Source: JALRHH01 sp964638875
GTDB taxonomy: Bacteria; Patescibacteriota; Saccharimonadia; Saccharimonadales; JALRHH01
DNA length: 43,166 nucleotides
Assembly (NCBI GenBank): GCA_964638875.1
Contig: CAZXBL010000002.1
Coordinates: 1 to 43,166, forward strand
Reading direction: 5' to 3'
Below, piece by piece: positions 24,309 through 32,271 of the stretch; the first letter of the stretch is position 1; each line of letters begins with the position of its first letter. Under the pieces are notes generated by a model. It was given only the letters and a program-made list of their open reading frames with translations. It was not told the DNA's origin and ran no database searches. The position numbers and the translations under genes are program-made.

Positions 24309-25679
24309 ATGAGCAAAGAAACAGTTTCAATGGACGATATTGTAAGTTTATGCAAACGACGTGGTTTTGTATATCCAGGATCAGAGATCTACGGTGGGGA
24401 AGCGGGTCTCTATGATTTTGGTCCGTATGGTGTAGAGCTGCTAAATAACATCAAAAAATCGTGGTGGAATGCAAACGTTACTCGCAAAGAAGATTATGTG
24501 GGACTTGATTCTGCCATGTTCAAGCATCCAAAGGTTTGGGAAGCTTCTGGGCATGTCGGTGGGTTTTCTGACCCTCTTGCCGAGTGCAAAAAATGTAACA
24601 CTCGCATTCGTGTTGATAAGGAGATTGAGAAAGTTGGCGTTACTGCTGACGAGAAAATGAGTGAAGCTGAACTCACCAAGCTATTTGATGAAAATCGTGA
24701 CAAAATCTCATGTCCTAATTGTGGCGAAAAAGATTTTTCAGAAGTGAAGGCATTTAATTTGTTGGTGCAGTCTAACCTAGGTGATTTCACTGGCAACAAT
24801 GAGCGCCCAGTCTATTTGCCTGGTGAAGCCTGCCAAGGTATCTATCTGAACTTCAAGAATGTGACTGACACCACGCGCATGAAGGTTCCCTTTGGTATTG
24901 CGCAGATAGGGAAGGCTTTCCGTAACGAGATCAGCCCACGCAACTTCCTATTCCGCACACGTGAATTCGAACAAGCGGACACGCAGTACTTTGTTGCACC
25001 AGAACAAAACAAAGACGCATACGAGTCTATTAAACAAGATCGCTGGAACTGGTACCTGAGTCTTGGTATCAACGAAGAAAAGCTACGCTGGAAGCAACAT
25101 GATAACCTCGTGTTCTATGCAAAAGACGCGTGGGATATTGAGTATGAATTCCCAAGTTATGGCTACGACGAAGTTGAAGGGGTCCATGACCGCACCGATT
25201 ATGATTTGTCGCAGCACTCTAAGTTTTCTGGTAAAGACCTTTCCTATGTGGATCCACATACTCAGGAAAAATATATTCCCTGGATTCTTGAAACATCAAT
25301 GGGAATGGGGCGTTGTTTCTTGGCTGTGCTCTCAGATGCGTACACCGTTGAAACCCTCAAAAATGGCGACACCCGCACTCTATTAAAACTGTCAGAAGAA
25401 CTCGCACCAGTTAAATACGCAGTATTCCCGTTACTAAAGAACAAGCCAGATCTAATAGAGAAGGCGCGTGAAGTCTTTGCCAAACTCAGTGAAAAGTACC
25501 CATGCGAATTTGATGACAATGGGAACATTGGTAAACGCTACCGTCGCCAAGACGAAATCGGTACCCCATACTGCGTAGTAATAGACTTCGACACGCTAGA
25601 AGATGGTACCGTAACCGTTCGTGACCGAAACACCACAGAACAAAAACGCATCAAGATTGAAGAACTCGTAAGCAAATAA
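24309..25679 (+). CDS. glyS: Glycine--tRNA ligase, single-chain (archaeal/eukaryotic-like) type
   Basis: Class II synthetase charging tRNA-Gly. It has the homodimeric form, not the bacterial two-subunit form: RRGFVYPGSEIYGGEAGLYDFGPYGVELLNNIK at the N terminus, motif 2 around FRNEISPRNFLFRTREFEQAD, motif 3 GMGRCFLAVL, and a C-terminal anticodon-binding domain (APVKYAVFPLL). A four-Cys zinc ribbon (CKKC ... CPNC) sits in the insertion near residues 95-140. Length 456 matches. The stop codon shares a base with the next ATG. Confidence 0.97.
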   Translation: MSKETVSMDDIVSLCKRRGFVYPGSEIYGGEAGLYDFGPYGVELLNNIKKSWWNANVTRKEDYVGLDSAMFKHPKVWEASGHVGGFSDPLAECKKCNTRIRVDKEIEKVGVTADEKMSEAELTKLFDENRDKISCPNCGEKDFSEVKAFNLLVQSNLGDFTGNNERPVYLPGEACQGIYLNFKNVTDTTRMKVPFGIAQIGKAFRNEISPRNFLFRTREFEQADTQYFVAPEQNKDAYESIKQDRWNWYLSLGINEEKLRWKQHDNLVFYAKDAWDIEYEFPSYGYDEVEGVHDRTDYDLSQHSKFSGKDLSYVDPHTQEKYIPWILETSMGMGRCFLAVLSDAYTVETLKNGDTRTLLKLSEELAPVKYAVFPLLKNKPDLIEKAREVFAKLSEKYPCEFDDNGNIGKRYRRQDEIGTPYCVVIDFDTLEDGTVTVRDRNTTEQKRIKIEELVSK

Positions 25680-26221
25680 TGCAAAAGATTGTATTGCTCG
25701 ATAGGGATGGGACTATCATTCGGGAACCGGCGGGTGAACGTGTTACAAGTGAAGATGAAATAGAGCTGTTTAATGATACTATCTCTGCCTTAAAGAAATT
25801 GGCTGATGCCGGATATGAGGCGATAATTGTGACAAACCAAGCTGGTATTGGCGAAGGGCGCATTACTGTCGAAGAGTTTGAACGTATTCATACAGAAGTT
25901 TTACGGCAGTTAGCACCAAGTGGTTTGAAAATCCTGAGGACATATATGTGCCCCCACACGGAGAACAACAACTGCGAATGTCGTAAGCCAAAACCAAAGA
26001 TGATTTTCCAAGCAGCAGGTGAATTTAATATAGATTTATCAAACACTTACATAATCGGGGATCGTCAAAGTGACATACTTGCTGCCAGAAACGCAGGGGT
26101 AAAAGGTATCCTGATTAAAAGTGTTCATTATGATCAAAATCAAATAGTAGAAGCCGCTTACATCACTAATAATCTTACCGAAGCTGTTAACGATATCCTT
26201 AAACCCACATCGACTAGCTAA
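25679..26221 (+). CDS. HAD-IIIA phosphatase, GmhB / histidinol-phosphatase-like
   Basis: 180 residues. The HAD nucleophile motif is VLLDRDGT (first Asp attacks phosphate), motif II is IVTNQAGIG, and motifs III and IV are KPKPKMIF and IIGDRQSDILAA. The GmhB-type zinc loop is present (CPHTENNNCECRK). Relatives dephosphorylate D-glycero-manno-heptose 1,7-bisphosphate or histidinol phosphate. Neither pathway is seen in this window, so the substrate is open. The ATG overlaps the glyS stop by one base. Confidence 0.88.
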   Translation: MQKIVLLDRDGTIIREPAGERVTSEDEIELFNDTISALKKLADAGYEAIIVTNQAGIGEGRITVEEFERIHTEVLRQLAPSGLKILRTYMCPHTENNNCECRKPKPKMIFQAAGEFNIDLSNTYIIGDRQSDILAARNAGVKGILIKSVHYDQNQIVEAAYITNNLTEAVNDILKPTSTS

Positions 26222-26224
26222 TAC

Positions 26225-26253
26225 TTGAGACATAAGCGGTTTTGGGGGATAAT
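26225..26253 (+). promoter_or_regulatory. Promoter of the amidotransferase gene
   Basis: TTGAGA (26225-26230), 17-base spacer, GATAAT (26248-26253). The predicted start is about 6 bases before ATG 26266. Confidence 0.5.
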
Positions 26254-26265
26254 GCCCGTAGAGGT

Positions 26266-27021
26266 ATGAAAACAAACGGGCTAAAACCAGTTATAGGCAT
26301 CACGATGAGCTTTGATAAAAGCGGGTTAGTGAGGCCGAATGTTGACTACAATCTTATACGGCGGGAATATGGCGATCAGCTGAAGGCGGCTGGTGCTTCA
26401 CCAATTTTCTTAGACAATACAATTGATCCAGAAATTGCCGCAGAGCTCTGCGACGGAATCGTTATTAGTGGCGGGGAAGACATAGAACCGCGTTTTTACA
26501 AGCAAGATAATAAACATGTAAAGATAACGGAACCTACTGAGCGCACCGAGTGGGAACGCAAGCTGATTGATGCCTGCGACATACGTAAAGTAAGGATTCT
26601 AGGTATTTGTTACGGGTCCCAGCTGCTGAATGTACATTATGGTGGGACTTTATATCAGGACATAGGGGCAGAGACTCGCAGTAAGCTAAACCACGGTACC
26701 AGCACAGCAGCAGCCTTACATAATGTGACTTTCAAAAATAACTTTCTGAGCTTTAAGGTCGGTGAGGTAGTTGAATCTGCTTCACGCCACCACCAAGCTG
26801 TTAACAAACTAGGTAAGGGCATGAAGGCTGTAGCAACAGCTAATGACGGGATTATTGAAGCGATTGCAGGCAACGGACATTACGGTGTGCAGTGGCATGC
26901 AGAAGCAGATGGTACAGCTGCTAAAATCTATGGTGCATTTGTAAAATTAGTCAAAAATCCGATCTTAGAAGACAATGAAAATTACGGAGCAGAGCCAGTA
27001 CTGGAACCTGGGCTAATCTAG
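26266..27021 (+). CDS. Class I glutamine amidotransferase-like (peptidase C26) protein
   Basis: 251 residues of the PuuD/gamma-glutamyl hydrolase family, which cleave gamma-glutamyl bonds. The catalytic Cys is in ILGICYGSQLLNVHYGGTLYQDI, the His/Glu pair in YGVQWHAEAD, and the oxyanion region is GIVISGGEDIEPRFY. The second conserved block SRHHQAVNKLG is present. ATG 26266 is chosen; the frame is open to a TTG at 26242 within the promoter. Possible roles are gamma-glutamyl compound turnover or peptide trimming. Confidence 0.88.
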   Translation: MKTNGLKPVIGITMSFDKSGLVRPNVDYNLIRREYGDQLKAAGASPIFLDNTIDPEIAAELCDGIVISGGEDIEPRFYKQDNKHVKITEPTERTEWERKLIDACDIRKVRILGICYGSQLLNVHYGGTLYQDIGAETRSKLNHGTSTAAALHNVTFKNNFLSFKVGEVVESASRHHQAVNKLGKGMKAVATANDGIIEAIAGNGHYGVQWHAEADGTAAKIYGAFVKLVKNPILEDNENYGAEPVLEPGLI

Positions 27022-27023
27022 GT

Positions 27024-27557
27024 ATGTTGGCCGCACAATTGGTCGGTTTAATTGGTCTTATAGTAGTTTTTGCAGTTTTTCAATTCGATAATCGCCGAAC
27101 CATCTTGCGGCTGCAAATTGCATCAAGCTTGATCTGGGCGTTACATTACTTCCTCTTAGGCGCACTTACCGGATCACTGATGAATGGGTTACTAGCAGGC
27201 AGAAACTATTTCTTTGATAAATATCCCGGCATGCGAATTACACTTTCAGTTAGCTTATTGGTCCTCATTACAGCGGGGTTGCTCAGCTGGAACGACTGGT
27301 CGAGTATACTGCCAATACTCGGATCTAGTATTGGGACCATTGCTGTGTGGCAAAAGAACCCACGGCACATCAGGTTCTCGATGTTATTCGTGCCGCCACT
27401 TTGGTTTGTTTACAACGCTATTAACGGATCATACCCGGGCATGATTGGCGATACTATTACCTTTGTTTCGGTGCTTATCGGTATATATCGATTCGATATC
27501 CGCCACCAACCAGAAGTTGCACCAGTACCCGTACCAGCACAACCTCACGATTATTAA
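27024..27557 (+). CDS. YgjV-family inner membrane protein
   Basis: 177 residues with five or six hydrophobic segments. It matches the YgjV (Imp-YgjV) pattern: AQLVGLIGLIVVFAVFQFDNRR, then LIWALHYFLLGALTGSLMNGLLAGRNYFF, LPILGSSIGTIAVWQKNPRHIR, and LWFVYNAINGSYPGMIGDT. The biochemical role of this family is unknown. The start follows the amidotransferase stop by two bases, so both probably share a transcript. Confidence 0.85.
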   Translation: MLAAQLVGLIGLIVVFAVFQFDNRRTILRLQIASSLIWALHYFLLGALTGSLMNGLLAGRNYFFDKYPGMRITLSVSLLVLITAGLLSWNDWSSILPILGSSIGTIAVWQKNPRHIRFSMLFVPPLWFVYNAINGSYPGMIGDTITFVSVLIGIYRFDIRHQPEVAPVPVPAQPHDY

Positions 27558-27605
27558 AAGTTATTGAGTCTTATTATTACAACAGTCGTTTGCTAGCTGG
27601 TAGGG

Positions 27606-27611
27606 TAGAAT
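27606..27611 (+). promoter_or_regulatory. -10 box, leaderless type
   Basis: TAGAAT ends 7 bases before ATG 27619, the same box and distance as at ftsE. Confidence 0.5.
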
Positions 27612-27618
27612 AGTTTTC

Positions 27619-28659
27619 ATGGATGAAGACAAAACTACTGCGGTTCCTGAGACTGCTCAGGACGATTACGAAGAAACTGATATTTTTTTATGGGTGAACA
27701 ATCTCGTGCAGCTGAAAGAAGAATTAAAAATTGAGCTATTTTTAATTAACAAAAACTCGGTAGTGTACAAAACCTCGCGGTCCAAGGATTTAGAAATGCA
27801 CCTACATTCGATCCTGATTGACCCAATCCTAGAATACGTGTTGGAGGGCGCTGACAACGGGCTAACCGTTCGCAGTTTCGAGGATGCCGAGGCAGAGCAG
27901 ATGGTACTACAGAAAACCAAACTTATTAAAGTTGCCAAAGCACGTGAAGTGCTGAGTTGGCTCCGCACACAGGAAGCCGAGATAGAGCAATTTGTCGAGG
28001 AAGAACATGATCTAAAGCGTATTAAAGGTGTGATTGCTCGGGTATCACATCTGGATCTGGAAAAGCCTTTTTATGTGGCAAAGGTATTGCCGAGTTCTAA
28101 TGTTATGAAAGGTAACACAGGCTGGCTGGTCCGCAGTGGAAAATTTGTACCATTTGATGCCGAAGGCGCACTGCGTATCCCTACTGACAATCAAATTCTG
28201 ATTGTTGATCAAGACATCTTTGTGTTTAATCAGACGAAACTAGAGCAGCTATTTAACTACAACGCCAAGAAAGCCGCCATAGCTGAAAAGAAGGTGGCGG
28301 AAATCCAGGACAACTTCAAGCTTAGTTTTGAAGACGGCGCATCTTTAAACAGCATGGTTATGGAAAAGAAAGCTTTGGTTAACAAACTGCAAAAGATTGA
28401 TCCGACCAACGTTAAACAAGACGAGCTACTGAATCATGCAGAAGAACTGGGCATTGAGTTGATGACCGATACAGCTGGTTCAATCATCATCATGGATACG
28501 CGGGATTTGACCAAGTTCGTAAACCTACTAAACGACGACTACTATGAATCCCCAATGACAGGGCTGAAATACGAAATTAAAAGCAAAAAACCACTTAAAA
28601 TAGAAGCATCCGACGAACTCAAAGAAGCGTTGGGCAACGCAGAAGAATCTAGACAGTAG
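27619..28659 (+). CDS. DUF4868 / KwaB-like protein
   Basis: 346 residues, soluble. The C-terminal two thirds follow the DUF4868 plan seen in KwaB of the Kiwa anti-phage system: a mid-domain ending in ILIVDQDIFVFNQTKLEQLFNY, a coiled segment, then the C-terminal block KFVNLLNDDYYESPMTGLKYEIKSKK. KwaB in Kiwa works with the membrane protein KwaA. No KwaA is adjacent; the upstream membrane gene is of the YgjV family instead. The assignment rests on remembered family pattern, not a search. It is monocistronic with its own leaderless promoter. Confidence 0.6.
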   Translation: MDEDKTTAVPETAQDDYEETDIFLWVNNLVQLKEELKIELFLINKNSVVYKTSRSKDLEMHLHSILIDPILEYVLEGADNGLTVRSFEDAEAEQMVLQKTKLIKVAKAREVLSWLRTQEAEIEQFVEEEHDLKRIKGVIARVSHLDLEKPFYVAKVLPSSNVMKGNTGWLVRSGKFVPFDAEGALRIPTDNQILIVDQDIFVFNQTKLEQLFNYNAKKAAIAEKKVAEIQDNFKLSFEDGASLNSMVMEKKALVNKLQKIDPTNVKQDELLNHAEELGIELMTDTAGSIIIMDTRDLTKFVNLLNDDYYESPMTGLKYEIKSKKPLKIEASDELKEALGNAEESRQ

Positions 28660-28740
28660 TTTCGGTAGCTGCCTTGGGCTGGTTGGATGCAGTCTCGTCA
28701 GATGACTTGCTTATGGTTGCGCGGAGGCTGCGTTTACTTG

Positions 28741-28746
28741 TATGAT
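28741..28746 (+). promoter_or_regulatory. -10 box of a small gene
   Basis: TATGAT with a TTGCGC 18 bases upstream (28717-28722). A short leader with an AAAGGA site (28756-28761) follows. Confidence 0.45.
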
Positions 28747-28769
28747 CTTTCTATTAAAGGAACCGTTCT

Positions 28770-29054
28770 ATGGATTTTACGCCCGCACCAGACGAAAGAT
28801 CACTGCCTCAAGTTGCCTTGTCGTATGAGGATCTAGGTTCATTATCGGCACTGTCACCAGAAGAAGCTCGGACAGCACTCGAGCAAATGGGTTTTGATTT
28901 TGCAATTGATCGTACCGACATACCACATTATATATTCACGTCTGGGGTGCTTTCCTCAATCGGCCATGTTGCCACTGCAGAAGGGGAGATTCCTGCGAAG
29001 CAGCCTCTGATAGCTGGGTTTTATGAGGGCAGCAAGTCTGTTTCGGACCAGTAA
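28770..29054 (+). CDS. Small hypothetical protein (94 aa)
   Basis: Not recognised. Acidic, with an SPEEARTALEQMGFDF helix-like segment and no membrane part. It has an AAAGGA ribosome binding site 8 bases before ATG 28770, so it is likely real. Confidence 0.6.
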   Translation: MDFTPAPDERSLPQVALSYEDLGSLSALSPEEARTALEQMGFDFAIDRTDIPHYIFTSGVLSSIGHVATAEGEIPAKQPLIAGFYEGSKSVSDQ

Positions 29055-29159
29055 ACGAATAGACCCTTAACTGTATTGTTTTTTCTATTTCCTAAGAGCA
29101 TACTGAAAACATAGGACTTTAATACTTTGGCGTGCTTGCCTGGATTATTCTGACTAGAC

Positions 29160-29177
29160 GAAAACTGTACAGTTTTC
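29160..29177. promoter_or_regulatory. Perfect 18-bp palindrome, candidate operator
   Basis: GAAAACTGTACAGTTTTC reads the same on both strands. It lies in the 236-base gap 29055-29290, about 115 bases before the DUF1761 start. A dimeric repressor site or a short hairpin are both possible. No other structure is obvious in that gap. Confidence 0.4.
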
Positions 29178-29290
29178 TAAGAGGTAGCTAGTTACATCGC
29201 AGAAAAATGGACAGTTTGCAGGCAGACATAATGAGCCAGGAAGTGCACTAAAGTGTTAAATCCTATGTTAATAAATAGGAGGGTCTAGTC

Positions 29291-29716
29291 ATGGACGTAC
29301 AAGTAAACACTTTGGCGGTATTTCTTGCTGCCGCATCAACAATGGTCGTTGGATCGATCTGGTATTCAAAAAACGTTTTTGGCGCTACATGGTCAAAACT
29401 TGCAAAAGTAGACTTGGACAAGCAAACCAAATCAGGCGAAATGGCGTGGCTACTCGGTTCTACCTTTGTAGCATCACTTGTAACCGCGTATGTGTTAGCA
29501 CACGTCACATATTTGTCAGCACAGTTTTTTGGATACGAATACATGCAAGCGGCACTAACAACAGCCTTCTGGGCATGGCTCGGTTTTACTGCAGCGCGTA
29601 TATACACTCACGACGCTTTTGAAGGGCGCCGAAAGAAGCTGACTGCACTTACCGTAACGCATGAACTGGTGACATTTATGGTTATGGCAGCAGTCATTGG
29701 GGCTATAGGCATCTAG
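29291..29716 (+). CDS. DUF1761 family membrane protein
   Basis: 141 residues with four hydrophobic helices. The DUF1761 pattern is visible: AASTMVVGSIWYSKNVFGATWSKLA at the N terminus and TTAFWAWLGFTAARIYTHDAFEGR in the third segment. Function unknown. A strong TAGGAGGG site lies 9 bases before ATG 29291. The TAG stop overlaps the next start by one base. Confidence 0.85.
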   Translation: MDVQVNTLAVFLAAASTMVVGSIWYSKNVFGATWSKLAKVDLDKQTKSGEMAWLLGSTFVASLVTAYVLAHVTYLSAQFFGYEYMQAALTTAFWAWLGFTAARIYTHDAFEGRRKKLTALTVTHELVTFMVMAAVIGAIGI

Positions 29717-30144
29717 TGAAAATAGATGCGTTAACACCAGACGAATATTTTAGTAAAACAGGTGAGCGTGAACCTATTTTGCGTGAACTCGACAAATTAA
29801 TTCGTGAGACAGCGCCAAGTTTGGAACGAACCATGGCATCGGGAATGGCTATGAATATGGTCGGCTACGGTATGTTCCACTACAAGGGTAAAAGTGGCAG
29901 GGAAGGTGACTGGCCAGTAGTAGCACTGGCAAGTCAGAAAAATTACATTAGCCTATATGTTTGCGCTATAGAAGACGGGAAATACGTCGCTGAAAGCCAC
30001 AAAGATCAGCTTGGTAAAGTCAGCGTTGGCAGGAGCTGTATTCGATTCAAGAAGTTGGAAGATCTCAATCTAGAAACCGTACGGAAGATACTCAAAGAAC
30101 TGCAGACCAAGAAAGAGGACGGTGAGCTAAGCTTCGGTTTTTAG
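29716..30144 (+). CDS. DUF1801 (YdhG-like) domain protein
   Basis: 142 residues of the small YdhG/DUF1801 fold: EPILRELDKLIRETAPSLERTMASGMAMNMVGYGMFHYK and SVGRSCIRFKKLEDLNLETVRKIL. The function is not established. It starts at GTG 29716 and is coupled to the DUF1761 gene. Confidence 0.82.
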   Translation: MKIDALTPDEYFSKTGEREPILRELDKLIRETAPSLERTMASGMAMNMVGYGMFHYKGKSGREGDWPVVALASQKNYISLYVCAIEDGKYVAESHKDQLGKVSVGRSCIRFKKLEDLNLETVRKILKELQTKKEDGELSFGF

Positions 30145-30157
30145 GCGCGCATTGAGG

Positions 30158-30163
30158 TATACT
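30158..30163 (+). promoter_or_regulatory. -10 box of the GH1 gene (leaderless type)
   Basis: TATACT ends 8 bases before ATG 30172. No -35 match. Confidence 0.45.
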
Positions 30164-30171
30164 TAACCGTA

Positions 30172-31437
30172 ATGAACGAACAACACCCAGACAGAAACTT
30201 TCCAAAACACTTTTTCTGGGGCGCCAGCACGGCTGCCCACCAAGTAGAGGGCAATAACTATAACCAGTGGACGGTGTGGGAACTAGAACATGCCAAGGAA
30301 TTTGCCCAGACTGCACACCAGCGTCTTAGCTGGCTGCCTAATTGGGATGAGGTCAAGGACGAGGCAGAAGAACCACATAACTATGTGTCAGGGCGGGGAG
30401 TAGATCACTATAATCGCTACGCAGAAGACTTTGGGATCGCCCGGCAACTTAATCTCAACGCTTTTCGTTTCACCATAGAATGGTCACGCATCGAACCCGA
30501 AGAGGGCGTTTGGAATCAAACTGCTATAGACCATTACAAGATATATATGGAGGAACTGCGCCGTCAAAAGTTAGAACCGTTTCTTAATATCTGGCATTGG
30601 ACAATGCCTGTCTGGTTTGCGGAAAAGGGCGGCTTTGAGAAAAAAGAGAACATTGCGTACTTTACCCGCTTTGTAGAGAAGGTCAGTGAGACTTTAATTG
30701 ACGACATTGAATACGTCATTACTTTGAACGAACCAAATGTCTACGCATCATTCAGCTATCTGACCGGAACACATCCACCGGCAGAGAAAAACACATTCAA
30801 GTTTATGAGAGTTTACTGGCACCTTGTATTGGCGCACCGTCGGTCCTACAAAATCTTGAAGGCCAAAAAACCTAGCCTGAATGTGGGTATCGCCGCACAA
30901 CTAGCAAATATTCAGGCAAAGCGACCACACAAATACCTGGATGAACTTACGACCAAGTGGATGCGTTACTTCTGGAATTGGTGGTTCCTACGCCGTGTCC
31001 GTAAATACCAAGATTTTGTCGGCCTAAACTATTACTTCAGTGACTACTTTACGGGGCTCGGCAAGCGCGCGAATCCAAAAGTACCAGTGAATGACCTGGG
31101 GTGGTATATGGAACCGGAAGGCATCTATCCGTTAATCCTACGTGTGTGGGCTCGATTTAAGAAACCGATATTTATTACTGAAAATGGCCTCGCTGACAGC
31201 CGAGATGTACATCGCCGTTGGTGGATCGAGGAGACAATCGTTGCCATGGAGAGGGCAATAAGCGAAGGCGTTGACCTGCGTGGCTACTTCCATTGGAGCC
31301 TACTCGATAATTTTGAATGGCATGATGGTTGGTGGCCGCAGTTTGGTTTGGTGCACGTAGACCGTAAAACAATGAAGCGGACAGTTCGTCCCAGCGCAAA
31401 GTGGTTCGCCGAAAACATCAAACAGATCCAAAAGTAG
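30172..31437 (+). CDS. Glycoside hydrolase family 1 (beta-glycosidase)
   Basis: 421-residue TIM-barrel retaining glycosidase. The acid/base is Glu187 in TLNEPN and the nucleophile Glu337 in ITENG. Other GH1 marks are FFWGASTAAHQVEGNN, NAFRFTIEWSRIEPEEG and GYFHWSLLDNFEWHDGW. There is no signal peptide, so it acts in the cytoplasm on imported beta-linked sugars. It is closer in feel to the short archaeal or CPR types than to the phospho-beta-glucosidases, but specificity cannot be read from the sequence. Confidence 0.95.
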   Translation: MNEQHPDRNFPKHFFWGASTAAHQVEGNNYNQWTVWELEHAKEFAQTAHQRLSWLPNWDEVKDEAEEPHNYVSGRGVDHYNRYAEDFGIARQLNLNAFRFTIEWSRIEPEEGVWNQTAIDHYKIYMEELRRQKLEPFLNIWHWTMPVWFAEKGGFEKKENIAYFTRFVEKVSETLIDDIEYVITLNEPNVYASFSYLTGTHPPAEKNTFKFMRVYWHLVLAHRRSYKILKAKKPSLNVGIAAQLANIQAKRPHKYLDELTTKWMRYFWNWWFLRRVRKYQDFVGLNYYFSDYFTGLGKRANPKVPVNDLGWYMEPEGIYPLILRVWARFKKPIFITENGLADSRDVHRRWWIEETIVAMERAISEGVDLRGYFHWSLLDNFEWHDGWWPQFGLVHVDRKTMKRTVRPSAKWFAENIKQIQK

Positions 31438-31457
31438 CCTACAACTAAGCAATAATA

Positions 31458-31486
31458 TTGACAAAAAGCTTATGTTATGCTAATAT
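31458..31486 (+). promoter_or_regulatory. Strong promoter, leaderless
   Basis: TTGACA (31458-31463), exactly 17 bases, TAATAT (31481-31486), then 6 bases to ATG 31493. This is the best single example of a consensus promoter firing at the start codon. Confidence 0.85.
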
Positions 31487-31492
31487 GTATAC

Positions 31493-32044
31493 ATGATGCC
31501 AGAAACAAACAATAACCTAACTCAAATCGATGAAGCACTTGATATTGCTAACTCAACCAATCAAAATGCTGAAACAACAGTAATACCAGATGTAGTCAAT
31601 GCTATTCCTGACACAGCACCTAATACTACGGTTAAGTGGGGAAGAGTAGCTACATTAGGCGCTGCTGGTGCAATAACAGCTGCGGCACTTCTAGGACCCA
31701 ATGCCGTTGAAGGTGGCAACCAGAACGGCGACACAAACTTCATTCAGGATGTTCAGGACGAGGCAACCGAAGAAACCCCACAATATATTCCTGCCGAGGA
31801 AGAAAAGAAGGTACCGGTACTCCCAGGTGATGGTGTAAATGACGTAGTCCAGCGGGCATACGGTATTGAAGCGCCAGAGGATGAACACCAAGTGGTAGAG
31901 AACAACCCTGCGTATACAGAACAGTACCAGGCGGTAGTTGATGCAAATGGCGGCAGCGAAGAACTTAGCCCAGGCAAGTTACCCCTACCAGAGGATTTCC
32001 TTACTCAAGAAGAAATTGATAGGATGCAGATTAATCAGCAGTAA
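31493..32044 (+). CDS. Acidic single-pass membrane hypothetical protein
   Basis: 183 residues, not recognised. A polar N terminus, one hydrophobic segment (VATLGAAGAITAAALLG) and a long acidic, proline-rich tail with no Cys. It is driven by a promoter nearly identical to that of the acidic gene at 14180. Two ATG codons in tandem (31493, 31496) are both compatible. It is followed by a strong terminator, so it is monocistronic. Confidence 0.7.
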   Translation: MMPETNNNLTQIDEALDIANSTNQNAETTVIPDVVNAIPDTAPNTTVKWGRVATLGAAGAITAAALLGPNAVEGGNQNGDTNFIQDVQDEATEETPQYIPAEEEKKVPVLPGDGVNDVVQRAYGIEAPEDEHQVVENNPAYTEQYQAVVDANGGSEELSPGKLPLPEDFLTQEEIDRMQINQQ

Positions 32045-32060
32045 ATATATTAATCTGGAA

Positions 32061-32088
32061 AAATACCGGTCTAGTGCCGGTATTTTTT
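32061..32088 (+). terminator. Rho-independent terminator
   Basis: AAATACCGG/CCGGTATTT hairpin with a run of six Ts. Confidence 0.88.
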
Positions 32089-32163
32089 AATTATGTCCAT
32101 ATATAGCGCCGTAGCGGGTTCTGTGGATAAGTATACCTATTTTCTAATAAAATACTCTTGCCA

Positions 32164-32210
32164 GTGGGTGTTTGTGGGTAGTATGCTACTGTCAGTGGGT
32201 AATCGTAGGT
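32164..32210. promoter_or_regulatory. Candidate MraZ operator (GTGGGT repeats)
   Basis: Direct repeats GTGGGT at 32164-32169, 32174-32179 and 32195-32200, and GTAGGT at 32205-32210. They form two pairs with 10-bp spacing, set 31 bp apart, so all lie on one face of the helix. MraZ binds TGGG-type repeats upstream of its own gene in E. coli. Weaker copies (GCGGGT 32114, GTGGAT 32123) lie further up. Confidence 0.7.
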
Positions 32211-32271
32211 AATCCAAAATAGATAACCTCCGACGAAAAACAAAAAAACCACTAGTAAATTAAGGGTACCA

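Noticed and set aside
27024..28659. A complete Kiwa (KwaA-KwaB) system
   Set aside because: The membrane gene next to the KwaB-like gene matches the YgjV family rather than KwaA, and the KwaB-like gene has its own promoter.
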